Shown here in pieces: positions 47,208 through 58,933 of a stretch of 64,000 bases of DNA. The notes beneath the pieces are model-generated. The model was not told the origin of the DNA, made no database searches, and saw nothing but the letters and a program-made list of their open reading frames with translations. The DNA comes from Sanghuangporus weigelae. Its lineage: Eukaryota > Basidiomycota > Agaricomycetes > Hymenochaetales > Hymenochaetaceae. Each line of letters begins with the position of its first letter. Position 1 is the stretch's first letter. The position numbers and the translations under genes are program-made. The stretch covers positions 1,488,001 through 1,552,000 of the forward strand of contig CP137329.1 of assembly GCA_033182465.1 (NCBI GenBank). Reading direction: 5' to 3'.

Positions 47208-50200
47208 TCAGTATTCAGAGACGTCATCGATGAAAGAGACATAATCAGACTTATCATCCGACAAGCCAGAAGATTCTCTCCCGCTGGTGTGTCCATGTCC
47301 GCTCCGGCTGTGGGTGTAGTACCTCCCGCCGCCGCGAGTACTGGAGGGACTTGCAGGATACTCAGTATCGTACTCCTCCCCATCAACGAACTCGTCCCTT
47401 TCGTCTTCGTCTACCTCTTCGTCTGCTTCGTCTGCTTCCCGGTCTCGGTTTCTTCGACCCTCTTTCTCGAGCTCGAGATCCACTTCCGCGTCTACGTCAG
47501 CTTCGAGATCGGGATCGGGATTGAGGATGTCAGCTTCGGCGGGCTGGTAGCCGTATTCGTCTAAGACGACGCGCATTGTATGTGCGAGGATCGGAGACGC
47601 CGGAACGAGGGTCGGTCCCAATCCGGCGACTGTGTCCACTTCGTGGACTCCTTCGTCCCTTCCGACTAGCCCGCGCACCATTCCGTCACCGTGCGGAATA
47701 TCAGAGATGCACGCGTCCCAGCGAAGTTCAACGATCCCAGAGCGGACGAGGAAGTCTACAGCGTCTCTACTCCCCATCTCTCGGCATAGGACGAAATATG
47801 GGATAGGGTTCATTCCTATCTCTTTTTCACGACCTTCTTGCTCTTCTTGCTTCGTTGCTGCTAAAAGTCCCTTGCCGGACCTCGTCGATTTGGTCGACAC
47901 GGGTCTCACAAGCCCTGGCCGTGCCGTCTTCATGGACTGGCGTGAAACGAAATAAGATGACGTTCGTGAGAAGTAGACCGAGTGGGAACGGTCATAACTA
48001 TGCTCGACATCTCGAAGACACGAAGATGCAGATGATGTGAAGTGATACATAAGATCCAAAAGCTGCATTGTCGTAAACGGTGGCACCTCCTCTTCTCTCT
48101 CATGCTCGTTTCCATTAATGTTGGTGTGCGACGCGTCTCCGCTCAGACCAATCCCCGCTACAAGCGTTGCAGAGCTCTTCATTCCTCTACGTCCGGTATG
48201 CATACCAGGAAGGAAACCAACGCCTTGACTTTTCACCCGTGATCGTGGTCTAGATCGAGAAAGAGATCGACGTCGAGCATGTTTACGAGGGAGATGATGC
48301 GTATCCCTTTCGTCTAAGTTAAGTTGCACGTTGCCCTGTTCTGCTTCAGCCTGGGCCTCGGCCTCTAAATTTCGCAAGAGCAAGAAGTTGAGCGTCGTGT
48401 ATGCGTGCAAGAAAGGCGTGCTTCGCTCCACTATTGGTTCCGTTCGGAATTTCCGGTTCACCGGGGAGTGTCATTTCCGAGGGATGAAAAGAGATGAAGC
48501 AACCCAGAATAGAGAACATGATGACGCAAAGCTTTGATTAGCGTCCATTCGAAGGCAAAAGTAATAGGATAAGAGCAAATGGAGTGGAGAACGCACCGGT
48601 AAGGTCGCCTCCAGCGTTTACTGCGAATAACACTTCGATCAGTTTTCATGAGTTCTGCACTAGGAAGGAGGAAGAACTCACCCCAATCACTCATGAAATC
48701 TGTCCAATGTGTAAGTCTTCCCCCGAACAGTTCGTACAGCCTCTCAAATAGGTTTTCCCTATCAAACTCCTTATCGAGCCTCAGTTGAGCACACAAAGAA
48801 GGAGGGACGGAAAGAAGGAGATTCTGTGTGAAGTATTCTCGTGTTTGTGGCTTGCTGGGGTCCGCTAGCGTCACAATTTTGAGTTCACCCGTGGCGCCTA
48901 AACCAAGGTCATGAAGCCAATTGATGTACAAGCCATCGTTCGTAGCATGCACGACGTGACACAACTTGTCTTGCTTTGATAGGACAAGAAAACCGTCGAA
49001 GAGTGTGCGCAAGGCCTGGCATGATTTAGAACGTGAGGAACCGGAACCAGCAAGCGCATATCTGTACATGAAATGAGATATATTGTGCGGGAGGGGACGG
49101 AAGATAGCTTACAGTCTGTGCGCGTCGTCGAAGACGATGATGGGCATGCGTACACGTAGGGGATTACGTTCAAGCGAAGATCCACCCTCAGTCGCAATCT
49201 CTTGCGGCATCCCCATCTTCACGTCCCCTTCCTTCTTATCGATAGTGACACCGGATTTCTCTCCCTCGTTTGCAGGAGTTGCAAATTCTACAGTATTCTT
49301 CACCTCTCGGTGCTCTTTGCTTGTGTTTGCATTTGTTGCATCCGAACTTGCCGGCGCGACTTCACCTCCTCGACCAGAAGCTTCATTCGTGTGTCCGATT
49401 GATTGATGATCGACTTTCGTCTCTTCCTCCGAGTCATGACCCATGCTGCTCTGCACGACGTGGGAACGCGAGAAGTTCTTGAAGTGAAAGATCTGAGAGC
49501 ATGATTTCCACTTCTCTGACTTGCGTGAACTCGACTTTGTTTGCTGATCTGAAGCGGCGTCGGGGACTGGATTCGACACTTCGCCATCCTGAGAGTTGAG
49601 GTTGGGTTGAGGAAAGGTCGGAGCGGTAGTAGAAGGTTCAGAGGTCTGACGCGAATGACGCGAAGCCGATGCCCAGTACATTAACAACGCCGAACGGACG
49701 AGTTGCACGAGTCGTGCGACATCATAACTTGTCATATCCGTCTCTGCGTTGGGGATCGCGCTGGAGTTCGGAGCAGGGTGAGAACTCTCCTGACGAAAGT
49801 GAGAGAGGAAGCGTCTTTCATGCTTGAGATGTCCAAACATTGTTAACTTATTCCTAGAGGATCAGAGGAAAGGGAAAGGAATCTTTACCTTGATAGCTCG
49901 TGATAATTTCTCGAACTCTTGGTCATCCAACCCTTCATCTAGTTCAATTTCCTCCAGAAACATCTCGAGTGCCGAGGCTAAGCCCAGAAGCAGACCTTCT
50001 ATCCCATCCTCTCCAAGAATCTTCAGGTCCAACCAGAGAACAAAGTATTTCTCCTTATTCTTTAGTACCTCTCTCAAAAGGGTCGTTTTTCCGACGTGAG
50101 ATGATCCGCAGAGGACAGTGAACGAAGGAGGACTAGAGAAGATCCTGTCCACGGCGACGGTGTCGGATTGGCGCTGAAGGAGAGGGATTGACTGGAGTAC

Positions 50201-50874
50201 CGGGGCATGCGGAAGGGATGGAAAGAAGTACGACTGGGGAGGGATGTACCAGGAAGATATGGAGGCTCGGAGACGCAGGTCTCGCTGTGCTCTTCGAAGT
50301 GCTCTGCGCGTTTCGGATAGTTGGTTGAGAGTATCAGAGGGCTGTTCGAAGGGAGTATTAGTAAACAGGGCCAACGTGAGATAGGGTTTGAAAAGCAAAA
50401 TTGAAAAACGGGAATAGACCTACGTTGGTGATCACACCCAATACTTCTCCAAAGCCGAACCATTCCCTCTTATCAGCGCTCTCGAGGGCTTTCCCGCGGC
50501 GGGACGGAAGATTGGTTCTGAATATCCATGCCAACGAGCTACCTAGAGACCGAGTGCGTTTCTTCGACTTTTGATGAGCCTCCTGCTTGTCGGGAGAATT
50601 CGAAGGCGAGCTCGAGCCTGCAGGCAATGAGCCTTCGAGTTCATGTCCGACTTTGGACTGCAGCATCATTGTCTCTTTTCGGAGTCAATAGCGATCGAGA
50701 ACCAGTCACAGTACTATTATCCCGAGACCTAGAGTAACCCTTGAGGGCAGAGTCAAGAGCCAAAGGTCCGTGCAGATGACTTCCAGTGTCTTGCAGAGAA
50801 ATAGGGCAGATTCGAGGGGCAGGCACGCCTGAGTCGCGAGTCTTCACTTTGGCTTGTTCCGCTTTGCCATACAT
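47208..50874 (-). CDS. P-loop ATPase with acidic C-terminal tail
   Basis: Predicted 1070 aa, seven exons (50874-50710, 50657-50424, 50341-49889, 49846-49113, 49061-48682, 48620-48597, 48430-47208), summing to a multiple of three. Walker A is VLCGSSHVGKTTLL (exon 3) and Walker B RMPIIVFDDAHRL (end of exon 4), separated by a long Ser/Glu-rich insert. The region after Walker B (LFDGFLVLSKQDKLCHVVH, YINWLHDLG, YFTQNLLLSVPPS) fits an archaeal-type ATPase_2/STAND-like NTPase. The C-terminal 400 residues are low complexity and end in a strongly acidic block (EADEADEEVDEDERDEF) and GGGRYYTHSRSGHGH. Intron 6 is unusually long (166 bp). Function not recognised. Confidence 0.87.
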
Positions 50875-51280
50875 TTTCCATGAGCAAACACGTAAGAAAC
50901 ATGCATGTTCAGACCGTCGAGATGGTGCACATCATCAAGGGAATCCTTCATTTCCGAGTTTGGGTTGTGACGACGAAGCATAGAGTGTCACGCGTGTGAC
51001 CAAGTCAGCGCCCAGGATCACATGCCTTTATCGGCCCGAACCGAGTTTATTGCTGATCTTGGACGATCGATAACCGAAAACAACCCTAATTTGGATAGTC
51101 GATTGACATTTTATTTCTGAGCCACCATGTCTGCTATGCCTATGCAGTATTAAAGGCTTCCTCTTCTTCGTTGTATCAAACAACTCCTTTGTTAGACGCC
51201 TCTCTGTTCTCTCTTTCTTACCACCATCATACCGACAAACGCACCACTTACGCAGAAAGAATTACCCTTGAGACACAACA
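50875..51280. other. Divergent intergenic region, 0.4 kb
   Basis: Shared upstream region of the P-loop ATPase and the Argonaute gene. Pyrimidine-rich leader before the Argonaute start (about 51180-51240), as is common in fungal promoters. Confidence 0.45.
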
Positions 51281-54200
51281 ATGAGCTATCGCGGTGATAG
51301 AGGAGGTGGAGGTCGCGGTCGAGGCGATCGTGGAAGAGGAGGCGGTGATCGCGGTGGATTTAGAGGCGGTCGTGGTGGAGGCGACCGAGGCTACTTCCGA
51401 GGTGGAGATCGTGGTGGGCGCGGAGGCGGTCGCGGTGGACCACCGAGAGAGCCTGGCGGGTGACTATCATTTCCTTTTCCTTCATATTTTGTCGTTCCTG
51501 CTACTCTTTTATTCCATCTCTTATCGTGTTGTCGGCGTTGACATTCCACCCGCCAGGATCTTCTCTGCGCCCGATCAGGCCAATGATATCGATGCGCGCC
51601 TCTCACAGACTGAACAGAATGCGCTCATCGCGACATACAAAAGCGCTTCTGCCAACTTCAAGTTTGACGATCTCCCGCTTCGTCCAGGCCTAGGCACACT
51701 CGGCACTCCAATCAAGCTACGCTCGAATTTCTTCGCCGTTCGCGTCCCGAAGGGCCCTTTATGCGAGTACGATGTTAAAATCTCCCCTGCGGTTTCTGTC
51801 AGGCGTGTCAAACGCAGGATTTTCGAGCTACTGGAGCAGATTCCCGAGTATCAGCGCTTCCGAGGTGGTGTTGCGCATGATTTCAGCGCAAAGCTCATTA
51901 CAGTGCGTCGACTACCCGAAGGTACCAAGTTCACGGTGCCCTATAGCGAAGAAGACGACACTCCCGCGACCCGAGGCGCAAAAAAGGAATATGTGATCGA
52001 GATGAACTTTATCCAGGACATCGATCTATCGATACTTGCAGGGTACCTTGCAGGCAACCCAGAGTCTCGCGAACTTGACATCGCACCGCTCCTTGCAGCA
52101 CTTAACATCGTCCTCGCGCAACATCCATCGCGCAATGGTGTCATGGTTGGCCGTAATCGATTTTTCTTCCCTCACGAAACGTTCAATCTCGGCGGTGGTC
52201 TGGAAGCATGGAAGGGCTTTTACTCCTCTGTCCGACCTGCATATAAGCAGCTCATGGTAAATGTGAACGTCGCGACAACGGCTTTCTATTCTGAAGGTAA
52301 CTTGGCAAATGCCATGTTGGAATTCCGTAATGCCAGCTTCGGGGCACGAGTCGACCAGTTCGTCAGGGGCATTCGAATCCAGACAACGCATCTGGGACAT
52401 AAAAAAACCGTAAAGAGGGCCAGTAGTCATACAGCAAAGTCCTATCGTTTCAAATGGGACGAAACCGGTGGACAGATCTCCGTCGAAGAGTATTTCCAGC
52501 GAAGTGCGTATCAAATTAATTAACATTTTAATTCTATTTTCTTCTTATAACCTTAAGCTGCGGACTGATCTTCGTATCACTCTATTTATTTATAGAATAC
52601 AGTCTCCGCTTGCAGTACCCCGACATGCCCCTGATCGACGTAGGAGGGACCAAGGCGAACCTCCTTCCAGCAGAAGTCTGCCAGATTTTGCCGGGTCAGC
52701 CGTTCCGCGGAAAGCTCACAGATGAGCACACAGCACAGATGATCCTACACGCGTGTAAGCCGCCCAACGTCAATGCGAAGGCCATTGTTGGATTCGGTCT
52801 CTCGTCTCTCGGGTTCAAGGGAGACGGGGATCAACCTCTGCCTGGCTTTGGCATCAAGATTAATGGCCAGATGGCCGTTGTGCCCGGAAGAATCTTGGAC
52901 CCACCGAAGGTGATGTACGCGCAGAGATCGCAAGAAATCGATATACGTGCGAGTTGGAACTTGCGCTCTGTGCGTTTCTCGCGCGGGGCTACCTTGGACA
53001 AGTGGGCTGTTCTTCTTATTAGAGACGGCAACCGCACAGAGTTTAATGGTGTTGATGACCCGGAGTTGAGGAAGACGATTCAGGGTTTCATAAAGATGTG
53101 CCAGACGAGCGGGATGGTCGTTCGTTCGGACCCGAAGTACATCCAGGCGCAAGTGCCGCAGAAGAACAGGGATGACCCAACGCGGAAGGGCGCTGTTGCG
53201 GCAATTCGCAATGCCATCACGAGCCTAAAGCCTAAAGTTGATTTACTCTTCGTTGTCCTCTCCAACGGCGACAAACATATCTACAGCGGCCTCAAGCACC
53301 TCTGCGACGTCTATCTCGATGTCCACACCGTGTGTGTGCACGCAGAGAAAATCCGCAAAGATAAGGGACAATTGCAGTACTTCGCGAATGTCTCGCTCAA
53401 GTTCAACATGAAGCTCGGAGGTATCAACCATGGCTTGGACCCGGAGAGCATGAGGTGGTTGAAGTCAGAGCCGACGATGCTCGTTGGTATGGATGTCACT
53501 CATCCAGGACCAGGAAGCTTGAAGGGTACACCTAGTATTGCTGCTGTCGTTGCTAGCGTCGATGAACATTACGCGCAGTTCCCAGCGAGTCTGAGAATTC
53601 AGGAGACCAGAAAGGAGGTAAGCTGGATTTTCTGTTCCTTCGGCGACGTCTGTTTAAAAACGGATTGACTAACGGGAGTCACTAATCTGTAGATGATTAC
53701 GTGCCTGAAAGAAATGATGTTAGAGCGCCTGGAAGCCTTCCGCGAGAAATCTCGTAACCTGCTTCCCCGCCGTATTATCGTCTACCGTGATGGTGTCTCT
53801 GAAGGACAGTATAATACCGTCGTCAAAGAAGAGATGCCACAGCTTATTGAGGCTTTCAAGAAGTACGACACGGTAGCGAAGCCATATCGCCCTCTCCTCT
53901 CCATCGTCATCTGTGGAAAGCGTCACCACACGCGCTTTTACCCGACCGAAGCGGGACACGCGGACCAGTTGGGCAATCCTAGGCCAGGAACGGTGGTCGA
54001 TCAGGGAATTACGAATGTCCTTGCCTTCGATTTCTTCCTTCAGGCTCATGGAGGACTTCAGGGTACGACGCGTCCGACGCACTACTACGTAGTTCACGAC
54101 GAGATAAAGTTCACAGCGAACGAGCTTCAAAAACTCACCAACGATGTCTCGTACATGTTCGCTCGCGCCACCAAAGCCGTCTCACTCGTATCTCCTGCAT

Positions 54201-54412
54201 ATTATGCGGACTTGGCATGTGAGAGGGGGAGGTGCTATATTCATGAGTTATTGAGTGCTGTAGAGAGCGGCACGACTGCGAGTGGTGGTGGGAGTGGGAG
54301 TGGAGGGGAGAGAGAGAGAGGCAACGAGGAGCAGGTGATGAGGACGGCTCAGAACCTCTGGCGCGGTGGTGTGCAGGGCCCGTTGCTGAGGGGGAGTATG
54401 TTCTATTTGTAA
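51281..54412 (+). CDS. Argonaute (QDE-2-like) protein
   Basis: RNA-guided slicer of the fungal RNAi pathway. Predicted 955 aa, four exons (51281-51459, 51557-52503, 52596-53617, 53693-54412), in frame throughout. The first 60 residues are an RGG box (repeats such as RGRGDRGRGGGDRGG) as in other fungal and animal Argonautes. Then ArgoN (PLRPGLGTLGTPIKLRSNFF), ArgoL, a PAZ-type region (RLQYPDMPLIDVGGTKANLL, LPAEVCQILPGQPFRGKL) and PIWI. The catalytic DDH set is visible: Asp in LVGMDVTHPGPG, Asp in IIVYRDGVSEGQY and His in THYYVVHDEIKF. The C terminus ends GSMFYL, typical for the family, after a Gly/Ser-rich loop (GGGSGSGGERERG). Intact and probably active. Confidence 0.97.
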
Positions 54413-55244
54413 GGGGATGGAAACTGGAACAAGCAGGAAGCAACAAAGGAACGGTTGAGTTTTTAGTAATCGTGAAAGGACGGTCCACGGACGGTCTTCT
54501 CTGATCTCTTATTATCTTCTATTCTTCTTTCTCTCTCTGTATCGTTCCAACGAATCGCTGTGCTTTCGATATGACAAGTCTCGGAATATTTTGTAATGGC
54601 GGGTACCAGGTATTTTCCCTCCCTCTCCTGTTTCCTGTTGCTTGTACGATATGCTATGGTCTCCGTACGAGTACGACGACGTGTTTGTTTTAGTTCGAGC
54701 AAATTATTTTTTTGATGTTGTATCGATGTGATGATAGATAGAAAGTGTAACGAGGCGTATCTATGGGTTCCTTGCGAGTCTGATTTCCTATTTTCTGGTT
54801 CTGGTAAGAGATTGTTCATCTTCCGGTCTTCGCTTAGTCAGTTTATTCACATGCTTGCTGTTACCATCATCGATACGTTGAATCATTGCAATCCAAGGTC
54901 GTCCTCATTGCTCCGATAAGACAGCCTTCCATTATCATAGCATTCTACTTCAAGTTTTCCTCTGGATATGCTTCCGAGCACCGTTTCTCATAGTCGCCCT
55001 AGCTACAAGCCTCACCGTTTCCCTACCCTGGACTTCATGGTCGATATCCAATGATATTCCTGTCAACAAGTATGGTGGGGGCTTGATTCTCACGCTGTCT
55101 GAATCTGTCTGCCTGGATTTTGATAATCAAGAAACCTTGCCAGGGCTCTTTTAGAGTCTTGGACTGCATCTCTCTCAACGCCCTTCAGTATCCATATAGA
55201 CCGTACACTACCTCTTGGATTCTTCTTGCTTCTGGAAAGCGATA
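54413..55244. other. Intergenic region, 0.83 kb
   Basis: Argonaute 3' flank and the upstream region of the first GPI-type gene. No gene supported. Confidence 0.4.
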
Positions 55245-55929
55245 ATGTTTTTCACGTCGTTCCTTTACGCCTTCGCGGCATTAACATACATACATGGTGT
55301 GTTGGTTTCAATGTGGGATGCGTGTGTGCGAGTGCTGATCTCTAACTTCTCGAACGCAGGTGTCAGTGCTGCTCCTCAACTCACTACAGCCATCCCCCTG
55401 GGCGTCGGAACTGGTGGTAGCGGTGTTATCTCAGGCGTCATTGTCGGCACTGGTGTGGATGGAACGACATTCGTGCTCACCCCAGAGGCGACTGGAGGCG
55501 CCACGCCCGAAACTGGTAGGTTCACTTCTTTCAGCATGCTTCACGTCCCTCTGAGGTTTTCTTCTCTCAGTCACACTCGTCGAGAACGCGTCTGGTCTCA
55601 CCGCTAACTTCGCTTTATCAAATGGCGCTGCAACCCAGGTACACTCCATCGGATGCGGGATTAGCGGTAGTTCAGCGGAGTGTACGCAGGCGATAGTCGG
55701 AGTCAACAGCGCCTCAGAAACAGGCTCTGTTCTGAGCACTTTTTCGGGGCCTGTGGCAATTGCTACAGTCGTCGTTTCGACCAGCTCTGCTTCCGCTGCT
55801 CAGTCCGCGTCCAGTTCTGCGCCAACATCGACTCAGTCACCTCAACCTTCTGCAGCTGGAAGAAGAGCAGGCGTCAGTATCCTACTAAGCGCTCTCGCCG
55901 TACTCCCCGTCCTCGTTGCTATGATCTGA
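55245..55929 (+). CDS. Secreted GPI-anchor-type protein 1
   Basis: Predicted 188 aa, exons 55245-55296, 55360-55515, 55571-55929. N-terminal signal peptide (MFFTSFLYAFAALTYIHG); mature region with TTAIPLGVGTGGSGVISGVIVG, DGTTFVLTP (quoted in parts) and two cysteines in SIGCGISGSSAECTQ; a Ser/Thr/Ala-rich stalk; and a C-terminal hydrophobic tail ending LLSALAVLPVLVAMI, as needed for GPI attachment. No catalytic domain seen, so a cell-surface protein of unknown role. Tandem partner of the next gene. Confidence 0.85.
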
Positions 55930-56423
55930 ACATCGTGTGAAGTTTGTTGTGCACTATAATATGTCTGTTCATCCTTCACATCATTGATATGTGATCTATT
56001 CTGCATAGCAGTGGTGATCCCGGGCAAGTTTAAAAATAGACACGACCGGAAGTAATATTTATGTGTCTGATAATGGTATCAACGTTCCTGAGAAAGGCGC
56101 TGGGTCTTGAATAAGATTGTTCATCAGCGCGGAAGAGGATGGACTGGTAACGATCTGTTCGAGCGGCAGTCCTGTTGACTTCAATAATTAAAAGGTATAA
56201 GTAGACTTTTTGAATGATGCTGTAGCGATGCTGGGAAAGATGAAAAGGACTAGGTATTGCCTTGCCTCGTCTCGAACAAATCTTGATGATCAAGGATTTC
56301 GCTATTAGTATCATATTAAGACGCCCCACCCCGCCCCCTTCCTTGTCTCGGGGCCCGTGTACGCTTTCTACTATCTTTCCCTTTCAAATCGAGGATACTG
56401 AAACTAGCTTGTGAAATAAAGAA

Positions 56424-57176
56424 ATGATTTACACGGTTGTCCTTTCCACTATTGTATCCCTCGTGTGTATTCGCGGTAAGTCACTTTCCGGCTCGTATGG
56501 TTCGTATGAACTCGTCCTGATCTCCTTTCTCTGAGTATGCAGAAATATATGCTTCAACTACTGTCATTCCCCTCGGACTAGGAACAGAGGCGGACGAAGG
56601 AGAAGTCATTTCAGGAATCTTTGCTTGGAATGGCACGGACGCGACGACATACGTACTTACACCTAAAGCAACTAGATCGGATGACTTACCGATCACCGGT
56701 TCGTCTTTCAGTCATTTTCATACTCTTGTCTTTGTTCAACCCCATGAATAGCAACCGTTATAGAGAAACCCACGGAATTCATTGTCCAATTCGCTGCCTC
56801 AAGCGCAGATGTCGTCTTGACAGAATCTGTCGGATGTAGTTTTGCACCTGATGATGATTCCACTGGTCGCGCCACATGTATTGAAGTATTGGCCGAAGTC
56901 AGCGCGTCTCAAACGGCCTCCACGATGTTCACCACATCCGGCTTTATCGTGCATGCGAGTGCCATCGTGTCAAGTGGCTTCATCACGACGTCCGTTTCTA
57001 CTTCATCGGCTGCGACGGATGTATCTTCTGGATCGACTCGACCGAACAGCTCTCCCGAAACTGGTTCCAGTGCTAGCACGGCGCCGACCCAAACCTCCGG
57101 GGGAGAAAGGAGACGAAGCTTCAATACAGTGACAAATATTTTGATGCTGCTTCCTGTGTTTTCCATAGTAGTATGA
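56424..57176 (+). CDS. Secreted GPI-anchor-type protein 2
   Basis: Predicted 210 aa, exons 56424-56475, 56543-56698, 56752-57176. Exons 1 and 2 have exactly the same lengths (52 and 156 nt) and intron phases as in the preceding gene, and the text is parallel: TTVIPLGLGTEADEGEVISG, DATTYVLTP, a Cys pair (VGCSFAPDD, ATCIE), a Ser/Thr stalk and a C-terminal hydrophobic tail ILMLLPVFSIVV. Tandem duplicate that has diverged strongly, as expected for surface proteins. Confidence 0.83.
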
Positions 57177-57194
57177 ATACAGTAAGACTTACGT

Positions 57195-57840
57195 TACCCG
57201 TGCATAGTATGCGTATAATGCGTATACGGCTTTCCGTATACGGAATACGGCCGTATCGTATAAGGAAAAAAGAAGAAAATATACGGCCGTATCCCGTATA
57301 GAGTTGGGAAAGAAATGTCGTATACGGCATATGCACCATATACGGAACTCCACCTCGCATGCCCTTTGGAAGGGTATTTGTCCCTGCCTTCCATGCGGGG
57401 AGCAGATTGTTTTCTTTGGAAATCATAATTTGAGTGTTACCAAGCACGGCAGGACTGGTGTCAGTAAAAGTTTTGGCAATATGCAACCGGGTAAGCGATT
57501 ATTCACACACATCCGGTGATCACATATACGCTGATCTGCTTGGACAGCTAGTACGCTGATCTGATCTGCTCGGACACCTATGAAAACCATCCCTGAGCAC
57601 CATTATCAGTAAACAGAACCTTCATTGCATCGAGATAAACTTTGAACACTTTGAAAAAACATTTGTTAGTATGCTCTGATTTGGTAGAGTTACTGAACCT
57701 TCGTATACGCCGTATTCCCGTATACGGGTGTTCCGTATCCGTATGAGACCTTGACCACCAAATATACGGTCGTATCCGTATAAAGCTCGAGTTATACGGC
57801 CGTATCCGTATACGATACGGTCGGAACTCTACCCGTGCAT
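57195..57840. repeat. CGTATACGG palindrome clusters, probable non-autonomous transposon
   Basis: Two clusters (about 57195-57361 and 57695-57842) are packed with variants of CCGTATACGG and ATACGGCCGTAT. Both end with a similar phrase, GGAACTCYACC followed by GCATGC. The 11-bp TACCCGTGCAT occurs in direct orientation at 57195-57205 and 57830-57840. The spacer of about 330 bp has no recognisable coding text. Dense subterminal motifs of this kind are typical of transposase binding sites in hAT-like and other DNA elements, but no clear terminal inverted repeat or transposase identifies the family. Confidence 0.5.
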
Positions 57841-58933
57841 GCTGGTCGTTCCAACAGTTCAAAACTTGTGCTTTTTGCTTGTTTGTATCAGTAGCTTTCC
57901 TGGCCGTTGGCAGCGGATTGACTTCACAGTATAGGCAACTTGGACAGTGCATTTCCAGTGGGACAGATAGAAGTTCTTCAGCGATGTGGTTTATGAATAT
58001 TTTTGTTAGCGAATCGGAGGAATATCCAAATGCATTATGTTTGTCAGCGATATGCCAAGACCTATTTCCAAAGTGCTTGAAAGCCTAATAGGCAGGGGGA
58101 GCAGAACTACTTCCTGAGAGTCAGAGAGAAGACGTCAGAGCGCGAATTCGGACAGACTCGAGTTTCTAACGGATCAGACATCGAGGGTTTCTTTCTTTCT
58201 TTCTTTTTTGCCCGATGCTGACTAAAATCAGATGAAGAATTCTTTGCAGACAGCAACTGAGGGTTTGACAAGCGATGCCCTCGCCAGCGTCAGCATACAG
58301 CCAGACGATGCTGAAAGGTACCGGGCGATTGAAGCACCGTTCACAGATTTGAGATGGCTTCTCATGACATTGTTTCCTCATTTGAAAACGTGAAATCTGG
58401 ATTTTCTATGCGATTTCCGTATTTTTCCGGTATCTCGTGATATTACCAGACGTGCGCCTGCGACGAAAGAGAACTATGACCCATTAATATTGAGACGAAG
58501 CGAGAACGAGGAAGTGATAAGAGTGCAAGGCATCTGGGACCTGTATCTCTAGTAATCAGCGTTAGCGAGCCCTCGCTGATTCGGACGCTGCTATTGAATA
58601 GACGTTTTCCAGTGAGCAGCACCTGGAATAAGTTGTTGAAATCAGCAATTATTTGTTACAGTGTCAGTCACACTGTTTGGTTTACGTGTATGTGACATCC
58701 ACGTGGCTGATCTAGCGTAGGAAAGTCCGAGACAAGCATCATCATGCTCACTCTCATCCACTTATATTCACAATCCAGGTCTTGCTTTTTGACCAACACT
58801 AACAAGCTCATGCGAAAAGCCGCGCGTAAGCCTTATCGCAGATTGATCCGGGATAATAGTCCTCAAAAACTCAATCCTCAATCCGAGCTTGCGCGTTGCT
58901 CCTTACTCGCTCAAGCTTCGTTTACTATCCTCG
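57841..58933. other. Intergenic region, 1.1 kb
   Basis: Between the palindrome block and P450 B. A short plus-strand frame (57879-58088) has no family likeness. A pyrimidine-rich tract lies near 58190-58210. No gene supported. Confidence 0.4.

Noticed and set aside
47127-49482. Several long plus-strand frames opposite the P-loop ATPase gene
   Set aside because: They are antisense shadows of a gene with strong Walker motifs and a length-consistent exon model.
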